From contig NZ_CP082966.1 in the NCBI RefSeq assembly GCF_019968605.1, forward strand, positions 310,001 through 374,000: a stretch of 64,000 nucleotides of DNA. The letters run 5' to 3'. A model generated the notes under the pieces. The model saw only the letters and a list, made by a program, of their open reading frames with translations. It was not told the DNA's origin and searched no databases. The DNA is from Polaribacter litorisediminis. GTDB lineage: Bacteria > Bacteroidota > Bacteroidia > Flavobacteriales > Flavobacteriaceae. Below, piece by piece: positions 30,717 through 38,897 of this stretch. A program made the position numbers and the translations under genes. Numbering within the stretch: the stretch's first letter is position 1; each line of letters starts with the position of its first letter.

Positions 30717-31484
30717 ATGATAGAAGTAAAAGATTTACATAAAGGTTTTGGAGATGTTCAAATTTTAAAAGGGATTTCAACATCATTCCATCCAGGTAAA
30801 ACAAGTTTAATCATTGGTCAAAGTGGTGCTGGAAAAACGGTTTTCCTAAAATCTCTAATAGGATTACATACACCAGAAAAAGGAACCATTTCTTTTGATG
30901 GTAGGATAAATACAAAATTTACCGTTAAGGAAAAACAACAGTGGAGACAAGAGATTGGCATGGTTTTTCAGGGTAGTGCGCTTTTTGATTCGCAAACTGT
31001 AGAAGAAAATGTTATGTTTCCTTTAAAAATGTTCACAAAGCAATCTCAAGGTGAAATGTTAGAGAGGGTAAACTTTGTTCTAGACCGTGTAAATTTACAA
31101 AATTCAAATAATAAATTTCCAGGTGAATTGTCTGGAGGAATGCAAAAAAGAGTTGCCATTGCACGAGCAATTGTCATGAATCCTAAATATTTATTTTGTG
31201 ATGAACCAAATTCAGGTTTAGACCCAGAAACAGCCATTGTAATTGATAATTTAATTCAAGAAATTACAGACGAATATCAAATTACAACCGTCATAAATAC
31301 ACATGATATGAATTCTGTCATGGAAATAGGAGAAAAAATTCTCTTTTTAAAAAACGGAAGAAAAGCCTGGGAAGGAAATAGTGAAGAGATGTTTAGAACT
31401 GACAATGAGGCTGTTGTAGGCTTTGTGTATTCTTCTAATTTATTTAAAAAAGTGAGAGAGGCATATTTAAATGAAACAAAATAA
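30717..31484 (+). CDS. mlaF: MlaF-family ABC transporter ATP-binding protein
   Basis: 255 residues. Walker A GQSGAGKT near residue 36, signature LSGGMQKRVAIARA, Walker B YLFCDEPNSGLDP and the H-loop in INTHDMNSV are intact. It starts immediately after the permease stop, so the pair is translationally coupled. The MCE-domain partner (MlaD) that normally completes the complex is not next to it: a tRNA gene follows. Confidence 0.94.
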   Translation: MIEVKDLHKGFGDVQILKGISTSFHPGKTSLIIGQSGAGKTVFLKSLIGLHTPEKGTISFDGRINTKFTVKEKQQWRQEIGMVFQGSALFDSQTVEENVMFPLKMFTKQSQGEMLERVNFVLDRVNLQNSNNKFPGELSGGMQKRVAIARAIVMNPKYLFCDEPNSGLDPETAIVIDNLIQEITDEYQITTVINTHDMNSVMEIGEKILFLKNGRKAWEGNSEEMFRTDNEAVVGFVYSSNLFKKVREAYLNETK

Positions 31485-31491
31485 AAAAAGG

Positions 31492-31522
31492 TTTGTTTTT
31501 CTTAAAATAACTTCTATATTTG
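31492..31522 (+). promoter_or_regulatory. Promoter of tRNA-Lys
   Basis: TTTG at 31492-31495 and TATATTTG at 31515-31522 are 19 bases apart, an exact consensus promoter. Transcription would begin near 31527, about 18 bases before the mature tRNA. Confidence 0.8.
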
Positions 31523-31544
31523 CACCCGCTTAAAGGAAAAGATT

Positions 31545-31617
31545 GACCTGGTAGCTCAGTTGGTAGAGCATCTCCCTTTTAAGGAGAGGGTCCTGGGTTC
31601 GAGCCCCAGCCCGGTCA
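31545..31617 (+). tRNA. tRNA-Lys (anticodon TTT)
   Basis: A full cloverleaf can be drawn: D stem GCTC/GAGC, anticodon stem TCTCC/GGAGA with loop CTTTTAA (anticodon TTT), variable region GGGTC, T stem CTGGG/CCCAG with TTCGAGC. The acceptor stem GACCTGG/CCCGGTC has one T-C mismatch at pair 5-68. CCA is not encoded. It has its own promoter and terminator. Confidence 0.93.
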
Positions 31618-31624
31618 CATCGAA

Positions 31625-31661
31625 ACAAAAAACTCTGCATATTTTGCAGAGTTTTTTGTTT
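31625..31661 (+). terminator. Terminator of tRNA-Lys
   Basis: A perfect 15-bp stem (31625-31639 with 31645-31659) with centre CTCTGCA/TGCAGAG ends in a T-rich tract. Strong intrinsic terminator, eight bases after the tRNA. Confidence 0.9.
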
Positions 31662-31875
31662 TTATCAAGGCTTCAATTAAAAATATTTTATTTTTGTTTT
31701 ATAATAGTTGATGTTTTAAATTGATGTAAAAGAAAATGATAATTTCTTTATAGAAAAGTAAAAATTAAAATGTACCATTAGTTACGGTTTCTTTTTTAGT
31801 TAAAATAGAAATGGAAAGGGTATAGGTGATCAAAGTAATTCCAAATGATGAAGGTCCTGTTATATTTTAAAATAA

Positions 31876-32415
31876 ATGAACAAAATATTTCTTTATTTCA
31901 ACTTAATTTTATTTTTAATGAATACGCTTAATCACATAATTTTTGATTTCACAAAAGATTCAGACATCTCAGCTTGGCGGATTGTGGATGATGTTGTGAT
32001 GGGAGGCCGATCTCAAGGTAGTTTTAGGCTTAATGAAAACGGAAATGGTCTTTTTTCAGGTAATATTTCTTTAGAAAATAACGGAGGCTTTTCTTCTTTA
32101 AGATATCGATTCAAAGAAATACAGGTTTTAAACTATATAAAAGTAGTTTTAAAAGTAAAAGGAGATGGAAATGAGTATCAATTTAGAATAAAAGATAACT
32201 ATCAAAATTTATATTCTTACACTAAAACTTTTACAACCTCTAAAGAATGGCAACTCATAGAAATAAATTTATCAGAAATGTATCCCTCTTTTAGAGGAAG
32301 AAAATTAGTGATGGATAATTTTTCATCAAAAATGATACAGGAAATCGCTATTCTTATTGGGAATAAAAAAGAACAATCTTTTATGTTAGAGATTGCCAAA
32401 ATTTATCTGAAATAA
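31876..32415 (+). CDS. CIA30 family protein (complex I intermediate-associated protein 30-like)
   Basis: 179 residues. A short hydrophobic N-terminus is followed by the CIA30/NDUFAF1 pattern: FDFTKDSDISAWRIVDDVVMGGRSQGSF near residue 23, FSGNISLENNGGFSSLRYRF, and a jelly-roll-like C-terminal half. In mitochondria CIA30 assists complex I assembly; bacterial homologues are widespread and mostly uncharacterised. An in-frame ATG at 31918 (MNTLNHIIFDF) is an alternative start without the hydrophobic leader. It is followed by the DUF389 gene after 55 bases. Confidence 0.85.
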   Translation: MNKIFLYFNLILFLMNTLNHIIFDFTKDSDISAWRIVDDVVMGGRSQGSFRLNENGNGLFSGNISLENNGGFSSLRYRFKEIQVLNYIKVVLKVKGDGNEYQFRIKDNYQNLYSYTKTFTTSKEWQLIEINLSEMYPSFRGRKLVMDNFSSKMIQEIAILIGNKKEQSFMLEIAKIYLK

Positions 32416-32470
32416 AACTACTAAAAACTGGAGTACTTTTTTGTATCTTTCGAAGGTTTTTAATAAAAAA

Positions 32471-33940
32471 ATGATGCAAGAAGATATCCAAAAAAATATA
32501 AATTCTCAAGAAAAATCGAAACAGAATGTTCAGAAAGATGCGCTGGGGTTATTCGAAAGTGTTAAACAATTTATAGGCGATCTTTTCGATTTTAGACATG
32601 ATACGGATCATGAAGCGACCATAGAAGCCATAAAAGCAGATATTCCGTTTAAAGGAGCCACTGCGTGGATTTTAATTTTTGCGGTCTTTGTAGCTTCTAT
32701 CGGTTTAAATGCAGACTCGACAGCTGTAGTAATTGGCGCCATGTTAATATCGCCTTTAATGGGACCAATTTTAGGTTTAGGGATGTCTTTTGCTCTAAAC
32801 GATATTGAAACCTTTAAAAAGTCATTAATAAATCTTGGTACTATGATTGTGCTGAGTTTGTTTGCATCTTTCCTGTTTTTTTACTTTTTTCCATTAAGTC
32901 AAGATAATTCTGAATTATTAGGGCGCGTAAGTCCAGATATTCGCGATGTACTGATTGCTTTTTTTGGAGGTTTAGCGCTCATGGTAGCTAGAACTAAAAA
33001 AGGTACTATTGCTTCCGTAATTTTTGGTGTAGCAATTGCAACAGCTTTAATGCCACCATTATGCACGGCAGGTTATGGCTTGGCAAAAGGGAATTGGCCT
33101 TATTTTATCGGAGCAATGTATTTGTTTACGATCAATACTATTTTTATTGCATTGGCTACGTTTTTAGTTTTAAAGTTACTTGGTTTTCCAATGCATAAAT
33201 ATGCAAACGCTGCAAAAAGAAAACGATACTCTACAATTGCAACAGTAATAGGTGTAGCAGTCATGATTCCTGCTATTTTTACGTTTATAAACGTTTTTAA
33301 AGAAAATAAAATTAAAAATCAGATCAAAGCTTTTATAAAAACAGAAATAAAGATGAATAAATCTTTAACATTAATTGATCATGAACCAGATATTGAAAGT
33401 AAAACATTACAACTTAATTTCTTTAATGAAATTACCGATGCTACTTACAATGATTTGAGTAACGAGATAGCTCATAATAGCAATTATAATAGTTTAAAAG
33501 ATTTTAAATTAGAAATAAAAGGCAGTGATACTAAAAGTTTTGAGATTATAACTACGGCTTACAAAGAGAAGCGAGAAGAACTACAAGAGAGCAAAAATAT
33601 TATTGCAGGTTTGCAAAAACAAATTAAAGAATTGCAAGAAACAATTTCTAGTTTAAATAATAGAATAGAGCAAGATGCTTTAAATAAGCATCAAAATGTA
33701 ATTGCTTTTAGCACAATAGCTAAAGATGCTAAAATTAGATATATTGATATCGAAGCAATAGGTTTTGCAAGTGTTTTATCGTCTAAAGATTTTATAAAAA
33801 TTGATACAATTCCTGTGGTAACCATAGAATGGAACGTTCAATTATCAGATAGTATTATTGCGCCTAAAGAGCGTGAATTAAGAACGTGGTTGCAGAATGA
33901 AATGCAGTTAGACACACTATTTATAAAGAGAGAAAAATAG
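32471..33940 (+). CDS. DUF389 membrane protein (TIGR00341-like)
   Basis: About 489 residues from the ATGATG at 32471. The frame is open from a TTG at 32441, but TATCTTTC at 32444-32451 resembles a promoter -7 element, which would exclude that start. The central third has five to six membrane segments with the DUF389 signature TAVVIGAMLISPLMGPILGLG near residue 95. The C-terminal third is soluble, with a coiled-coil stretch (KNIIAGLQKQIKELQETISSLNN split by helix turns) and a conserved end domain. Function unknown; relatives are predicted inner-membrane proteins. Confidence 0.88.
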   Translation: MMQEDIQKNINSQEKSKQNVQKDALGLFESVKQFIGDLFDFRHDTDHEATIEAIKADIPFKGATAWILIFAVFVASIGLNADSTAVVIGAMLISPLMGPILGLGMSFALNDIETFKKSLINLGTMIVLSLFASFLFFYFFPLSQDNSELLGRVSPDIRDVLIAFFGGLALMVARTKKGTIASVIFGVAIATALMPPLCTAGYGLAKGNWPYFIGAMYLFTINTIFIALATFLVLKLLGFPMHKYANAAKRKRYSTIATVIGVAVMIPAIFTFINVFKENKIKNQIKAFIKTEIKMNKSLTLIDHEPDIESKTLQLNFFNEITDATYNDLSNEIAHNSNYNSLKDFKLEIKGSDTKSFEIITTAYKEKREELQESKNIIAGLQKQIKELQETISSLNNRIEQDALNKHQNVIAFSTIAKDAKIRYIDIEAIGFASVLSSKDFIKIDTIPVVTIEWNVQLSDSIIAPKERELRTWLQNEMQLDTLFIKREK

Positions 33941-34006
33941 TATTCATAAAAGATAGTTTTATGCATGAATACTAATTTTTTGCTTTAAAACTAAAGAATA
34001 TGAATG

Positions 34007-34627
34007 TTATTCGTATAATTTTACTTCAACATTTTGATTGAATAAATAGACTCTTTTGTTATTCATATTTAAACATTCTATTCTAGTTCTGCGTTTGTTT
34101 CCTCTTTTGTAAACAATACTTTTAAAGATAAATAAACAACCAAAAGGGAGGGTAAAAATAAATTTTTTTCCTTCTTCCGCAATATTTCCTCGTAAAGCTA
34201 AAGAAAGTTTTACATCAGAATCTGTGCTAGCTTTTGGGTTTTTTAAATAATTTGCTAAATGAGAAATCATTTCTTTTGGGTAAATTTCAAGTTCTAAAAA
34301 GGGCAACATTAAATGCTGAAAAACAGTTTTCCATTCAATTCCGTGAGGTTGTACTTTTCCGAATTTTTGATGTGTTACATGATGTGCAATTTCATGCACC
34401 AACGTCAATAAAAATTGATGTTTGTTGAGGTTATTATTTACCGTTATTTGAAACCTACCATTGGGTAATTTTCTGAAATCGCCATGTTTAGTTTGCCGTT
34501 GATTTACAATCAATAAATCAAAAGAATGTGTATCAATTAAATATTTTACAAACGGAATTGCTTTAGCAGGGATAAAAGATGCCCATTCTTGTCCTCGCGA
34601 AGGGAGGGGATTCTCTCTAGTACTCAA
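34007..34627 (-). CDS. SprT-like zinc metalloprotease-fold protein
   Basis: 206 residues. The HExxH zinc site is HEIAHH near residue 78 in LLTLVHEIAHHVTHQKFG, followed by HGIEWKTVF, the SprT pattern. The C-terminal part is strand-rich without the CxxC zinc ribbon of some relatives. SprT proteins are related to eukaryotic Spartan; bacterial roles are poorly known. The first 14 residues (STRENPLPSRGQ) derive from an intergenic repeat-like sequence ending in CCCTTCGCGAGG, so the start codon itself may be repeat-derived. It follows the SDR gene by 79 bases on the same strand. Confidence 0.85.
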   Translation of the reverse strand: MSTRENPLPSRGQEWASFIPAKAIPFVKYLIDTHSFDLLIVNQRQTKHGDFRKLPNGRFQITVNNNLNKHQFLLTLVHEIAHHVTHQKFGKVQPHGIEWKTVFQHLMLPFLELEIYPKEMISHLANYLKNPKASTDSDVKLSLALRGNIAEEGKKFIFTLPFGCLFIFKSIVYKRGNKRRTRIECLNMNNKRVYLFNQNVEVKLYE

Positions 34628-34706
34628 ACTTTTGCTTTTATTTAAAATTTCTTTAATATTGGTCTAGTATTCTTTATTGTTCAACTTATTAAGAGGAGAA
34701 ACAGGG

Positions 34707-35387
34707 TTATGGAGTCGTTGATGAAACTTGTAAAATCTTACCGTTATAAAACTTATTTCCTGATAGTGAAAAATCGTACATATAATTTGCCATTTCTAGC
34801 GCAGAAAGTGGCGCTTTGTAATCAGGAAAAGCCTCTGCTAGCATTTCTGTTTGCACCGCTCCAATAGCCAAAACATTAAATGCAATTTGTTGTTCTTTAT
34901 ATTCTTCAGCTAACAATTCAGATAAAGTAATGACTGCGCCTTTGGCGGATGAATAAGCAGCTAAACCTGGAAATTTTACGCTTCCTTGAATGCCACCCAT
35001 AGAACTCACCGTCACTACATGACTTCCTTTTGGTAAATACGGAATCAATAATTTTGTCAACTCTGCTACTGCAAAAACATTTACTTTATAAACCTCTAAA
35101 AAATCATTCGAAGTTAAATCTGTAAAAGTTTTGTTGATGAGTTTTCCTGCATTATGAATTAAAATATCAACTTGTTTCCAGTTTTCTTTTACAAAATCAG
35201 ATGCTTTTTTAATCTCTGAATTATCTGAAAGATCAACAGCTAGTATCGAAATATTAGGGTGATTTAAAGCACTTAATGGCGCTGTGTTTCTTGAAATCGC
35301 TAAAACTTTATGACCATTATTGGCAAATATTTTAGCAAGCTCAAAACCAATTCCTCGGCTGGTTCCTGTAATAACAACATTTTTCAT
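34707..35387 (-). CDS. Short-chain dehydrogenase/reductase family protein
   Basis: 226 residues. Rossmann dinucleotide motif TGTSRGIG (residues 7-14), the NAG motif in LIHNAGKL, catalytic serine in VTVSSMGG and the YxxxK pair in YSSAKGA near residue 143. The specific substrate is not evident; at 226 residues it is at the short end of classical SDRs. It is transcribed ahead of the SprT-like gene and is divergent from the amidohydrolase at 35456. Confidence 0.9.
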   Translation of the reverse strand: MKNVVITGTSRGIGFELAKIFANNGHKVLAISRNTAPLSALNHPNISILAVDLSDNSEIKKASDFVKENWKQVDILIHNAGKLINKTFTDLTSNDFLEVYKVNVFAVAELTKLLIPYLPKGSHVVTVSSMGGIQGSVKFPGLAAYSSAKGAVITLSELLAEEYKEQQIAFNVLAIGAVQTEMLAEAFPDYKAPLSALEMANYMYDFSLSGNKFYNGKILQVSSTTP

Positions 35388-35455
35388 TTAAATTTAAATT
35401 TTTGAAGTAGCAATCTACTCAAATTTTCATACATTTAAGAACTAAAATCAAACAA

Positions 35456-36730
35456 ATGAAAAAAACAGTTTTACTTTTTTTAGCCATTATTCTTATTCAA
35501 CATATAACAGCCCAAACAACGTATATTTTATGCGGAAAATTAATAGATACAAAATCAGGAAAAATCAACACTGAAAAAACTATTTTAGTGAAAAAGAACA
35601 AAATTATAGATGTCAAAGATGGTTATATCAAGCCGAAATCAGGATCTTTAATTGATTTGAGAGATAAAGTGGTAATGGCAGGTTTAATTGATATGCATGT
35701 TCACATTGAACAAGAATTTGATCGAAATACAAGATTGAACGATTATATTTTAAATGAAGCAGATGTAGCTTTTAATTCCGTAGGTTTTGCAAAAACAACG
35801 TTATTAAATGGTTTTACAACTGTTCGAGATTTAGGGGGTACTGGGGTAAATATCGCTATTCGAAATGCTATTGATAAAGGAAAAATACCGGGACCACGCG
35901 TTTTTACAGCGGGTAAATCTTTGGCAACAACTGGTGGTCATGCAGACCCAACAAATGGTAGTAGTAGAAAATTAATTGGAGATCCTGGGCCAAAAGAAGG
36001 TGTTGTAAATTCAATAGAAGATGCAAAAAAAGCGGTACGACAACGGTATAAAAATGGAGCAGATTGCATTAAAATTACAGCAACTGGAGGAGTATTAAGT
36101 GTTGCTAAATCAGGCGATAATCCGCAGTTTACAATTGAGGAAATTAAGACAATTTGTGATACTGCAAAAGATTACGGAATGCATGTTGCTGCGCATGCTC
36201 ACGGAGATGAGGGCATGCAAAGAGCGATTATTGGAGGGGTAAAAACCATAGAACATGGTACCTATATGAGTGATGAAACTATGGAACTCATGAAAAAGCA
36301 TGATGCTTATTTGGTGCCAACAATAACAGCAGGCAAAGAAGTGGAGGAAAAGGCAAAAATAGCAGGTTTTTATCCTGAAATTGTGGTGCCAAAAGCACTG
36401 GCTGTTGGTCCACAAATTCAAGGAACTTTTGCAAAAGCGTATAAAAAAGGAGTCGGAATTGCTTTCGGTACAGATGCAGGGGTTTTTAAACACGGAAATA
36501 ACGGAAAAGAATTCGGATTTATGGTGGCCGCAGGAATGCCCGCTATGGAAACAATTCAGTCTGCAACCATTACCAATGCTATGTTATTAAAAATGGAAAA
36601 CGAAATAGGACAAGTTAAAAAAGGTTTTTTCGCTGATATTATTGCGGTAAACGAAGATCCCACTAAAAATATTAACACCATGGAAAATGTTGTTTTTGTG
36701 ATGAAAAACGGTGTTGTTTATAAGAAGTAA
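35456..36730 (+). CDS. Secreted metal-dependent amidohydrolase (imidazolonepropionase/prolidase-like)
   Basis: 424 residues. Signal peptide MKKTVLLFLAIILIQHITA-Q; then the amidohydrolase barrel with metal motif DMHVH near residue 81, HVAAHAHGDEGM near residue 246, TIEHGTYM and the aspartate in FGTDAGVFKHG. The small strand domain formed by both ends (LIDTKSGKI; FADIIAVNEDP) is present. Close relatives are annotated Xaa-Pro dipeptidases or imidazolonepropionase-like enzymes; the substrate is uncertain, but the signal predicts a periplasmic or secreted enzyme. A perfect palindrome lies 7 bases after the stop. Confidence 0.92.
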   Translation: MKKTVLLFLAIILIQHITAQTTYILCGKLIDTKSGKINTEKTILVKKNKIIDVKDGYIKPKSGSLIDLRDKVVMAGLIDMHVHIEQEFDRNTRLNDYILNEADVAFNSVGFAKTTLLNGFTTVRDLGGTGVNIAIRNAIDKGKIPGPRVFTAGKSLATTGGHADPTNGSSRKLIGDPGPKEGVVNSIEDAKKAVRQRYKNGADCIKITATGGVLSVAKSGDNPQFTIEEIKTICDTAKDYGMHVAAHAHGDEGMQRAIIGGVKTIEHGTYMSDETMELMKKHDAYLVPTITAGKEVEEKAKIAGFYPEIVVPKALAVGPQIQGTFAKAYKKGVGIAFGTDAGVFKHGNNGKEFGFMVAAGMPAMETIQSATITNAMLLKMENEIGQVKKGFFADIIAVNEDPTKNINTMENVVFVMKNGVVYKK

Positions 36731-36736
36731 ATTTTT

Positions 36737-36769
36737 AGACCTCACAGGTTTTTAAAACCTGTGAGGTCT
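36737..36769. repeat. 33-bp palindrome of the GACCTCACAGGTTTT type
   Basis: AGACCTCACAGGTTTT (36737-36752) and its perfect reverse complement (36754-36769) surround a single T. There is no T tract after it, so it is more like a dispersed intergenic palindrome than a classic terminator, although it could stop transcription of the amidohydrolase gene. Confidence 0.85.
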
Positions 36770-36772
36770 CCC

Positions 36773-36913
36773 TTAATAAATTAATAATGACTTTATTTTG
36801 CAGACTTTCATGTGCTTAAAGGTTAAGTTTTTTTGAGGTTTGTTCTTTCCGTAGCGTTTTTTTTCTTTTTTGTATTTCTTCTTTAATAATCTTTCTGCTA
36901 AATCATAAGACAT
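36773..36913 (-). CDS. Very small basic ORF, doubtful
   Basis: 46 residues from ATG at 36913, opening MSYDLAERLLKKKYKK and very lysine-rich. There is no promoter match or known family. It directly follows the remnant at 36941-37329 on the same strand and may be part of the same decayed locus. Confidence 0.2.
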   Translation of the reverse strand: MSYDLAERLLKKKYKKEKKRYGKNKPQKNLTFKHMKVCKIKSLLIY

Positions 36914-36940
36914 TGCTGTAATATTACCGTAACTAAAAAT

Positions 36941-37329
36941 TTATTTACTAAATTGATGTGCGTTCACAAAATTAAAATAACGAATAACTGCTTTTTTATC
37001 ATTTTTAGCTCGTAAAAAAAGTTGGTAAGCTTTTGCTCTTAAATCTTCATGAAAACATTCATCTACATAAGTTTTTAAGAGAATGTCCTTAATATAAATT
37101 TCAGCATCAAGTTTTTTATGGAATTCTATCTTTCGTTTTCTTCAGTTTTTTTTATTCAGAATATTTCTTAAAATTCCTTTTTTTAGGGCAGTATAATCTT
37201 TTTGGCTTCTTTTAAGAAATGCTATTAAAGAGTTTTATTTCTCATCTTGGATATAGCCAAATACCTTGTAGTTTCTTTTTAGTTTTTCTTGTAAGTCAAA
37301 ATTTTTTAATTCGTAAAAATTAGAAAAAC
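36941..37329 (-). pseudogene. Decayed gene of unknown family downstream of the beta-helix lipoprotein
   Basis: Read on the minus strand, one frame carries about 128 codons of convincing protein text interrupted by two stops: NFYELKNFDLQEKLKRNYK, then a TAA, SLIAFLKRSQKDYTALKKG, then a TGA next to an A8 run, then EFHKKLDAEIYIKDILLK and DLRAKAYQLFLRAKNDKKAV to a natural-looking stop at 36941. It begins right at the stop codon of the upstream lipoprotein gene, so it was probably the next gene of that operon. I do not recognise the family. Confidence 0.6.
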
Positions 37330-38853
37330 CTATTTATCTTCGTCAAAAGTAATATGTTGATATGCTCCAATATCAGGATTTGTAGTTCTGTCGATACCTA
37401 AAATATCAAAAGAGAACATCGTGCTTTTTGCTTTGTTGATTCCATCCGAATTTTCCCCAATGATAAAATCTCCATTCCTAGAATCTCTGAAATCTGAAAA
37501 TCCATTTAAAATGATATTTTGATAGAAAGGATTGTTTTGAAAATCCATTTCGATATTTTCAGCAAAAGAATTGTTTGAATCTGTAAAAGAAATCAGACAA
37601 TTCTGAATATTATAATTAAATAATAAGCCACCTCCGTCAACTTTATCTAAAATAAATTCAATATTGTTATTTCCATCAAAAATACAATTTGTAAAATTTG
37701 CCGCTTTTAAATTTCTTGTTTCTGTAATTTCTTGTCCGTTTTCATCATTATAAACAAAGAAATTATTTACTAAAACTGTTGGTAATTGGCGAATACCATT
37801 ATTCCAATAATTTGCAAAAGTACTGTGTGTAAAATTATAAGTTCCGCCAATAGTAGCGGCTAAAGAAGCTTGACCTGCAGAACCAATCACTAGGTTATGC
37901 CCTTCAATATTAGTTTCTCTGGCTAAAATTCCAAAGTTAGCATGGTTATAAATTTCTGTATTTTGTATTTTTAAAGTGGGTAAAGAAGAGGATCCAATAC
38001 TATCAATCAGAATACCAATAATTCCGTTTTTAATTTGTGCATGTTGCATTTCATTGTCTTTACTACCTGCTCGCATCCAAATTGTACCCCATTGTCCGGG
38101 TACATTGCTAAAACTATTTTCTAATCGATCGCCTTCAAAAATAACTTTTTCAGCTAAAGTTCCGTTTACTTTTAAGGTAGCTTTATGGTCAATAATTAAT
38201 CCAGAATTACTATGAAAATAGACTTTTGATCCTGCTTGAATTGTTAACGTTTTATTGGCAGGTACGGCGGCATATCCGTAAATAACGGTTGGTTTTATAT
38301 TGGTAATTATTAATTCGGTATCTGTTAAAAAACGTCCTTTAATAGTTGTTGCCTGTCCGTTAATAGTTAAACTATCAATTTTCATGGTAATAGGATCTTT
38401 ACCTGGATAAATAAAATTAGCATCTTGTACTAAAGTAATCAAATCTACATCTTGCTGATTGGTACCCGTATCAAATAAAATTCTGTCTGTATATAAAGGA
38501 TCTGAAACATTATGAACATCAATTGTAGTTTCTACAAAAACATAAATGCTGTCTTTACCAAGAATATCGATGTCATTAAATTCTTTTCCTGGAACCCCAT
38601 CAACATTAAGTCTATAGTTAGAAGATGTTCCGTTTTCTAAGGTAATTTTAGGAATCGTAATGGCTTTATTACTTCTGTTATACACTTTTAAATTATACGT
38701 GGCAGAACCAATATTGGTGAAAACAGTATCTAAAAAAACGGTGTCTTTAGAGAACTCTAAGCTTCCAAAATTGGGAATTGTAGAAAAATCTTTTCTACAA
38801 GAACTTACAGAAATTAAAGCAACACAAATAAGAAAGGTAATGAGGTAACGCAT
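37330..38853 (-). CDS. Lipoprotein with right-handed beta-helix-like repeats
   Basis: 507 residues. Lipoprotein signal ends at SVSSC (Cys about 19). The first 150 residues look like an immunoglobulin-type adhesin domain (LDTVFTNIGSATYNLKVYNRS). From about residue 180 onward there are repeated short strands with asparagine-rich turns (KVYFHSNSGLIIDHKATLKVNG; FTNCIFDGNNNIEFIL), the pattern of parallel beta helices as in pectate-lyase-like or choice-of-anchor proteins. No catalytic residues can be assigned. It lies 44 bases after the glutaminyl cyclase gene, probably the same transcript. Confidence 0.75.
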   Translation of the reverse strand: MRYLITFLICVALISVSSCRKDFSTIPNFGSLEFSKDTVFLDTVFTNIGSATYNLKVYNRSNKAITIPKITLENGTSSNYRLNVDGVPGKEFNDIDILGKDSIYVFVETTIDVHNVSDPLYTDRILFDTGTNQQDVDLITLVQDANFIYPGKDPITMKIDSLTINGQATTIKGRFLTDTELIITNIKPTVIYGYAAVPANKTLTIQAGSKVYFHSNSGLIIDHKATLKVNGTLAEKVIFEGDRLENSFSNVPGQWGTIWMRAGSKDNEMQHAQIKNGIIGILIDSIGSSSLPTLKIQNTEIYNHANFGILARETNIEGHNLVIGSAGQASLAATIGGTYNFTHSTFANYWNNGIRQLPTVLVNNFFVYNDENGQEITETRNLKAANFTNCIFDGNNNIEFILDKVDGGGLLFNYNIQNCLISFTDSNNSFAENIEMDFQNNPFYQNIILNGFSDFRDSRNGDFIIGENSDGINKAKSTMFSFDILGIDRTTNPDIGAYQHITFDEDK

Positions 38854-38897
38854 AAATCAATTTTGTATTAAAATAGAACTTTAAAATGACGGATTTA

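Noticed and set aside
36737-36769. Insertion-sequence terminal repeat
   Set aside because: No transposase or partner repeat is nearby; it is a single short palindrome.
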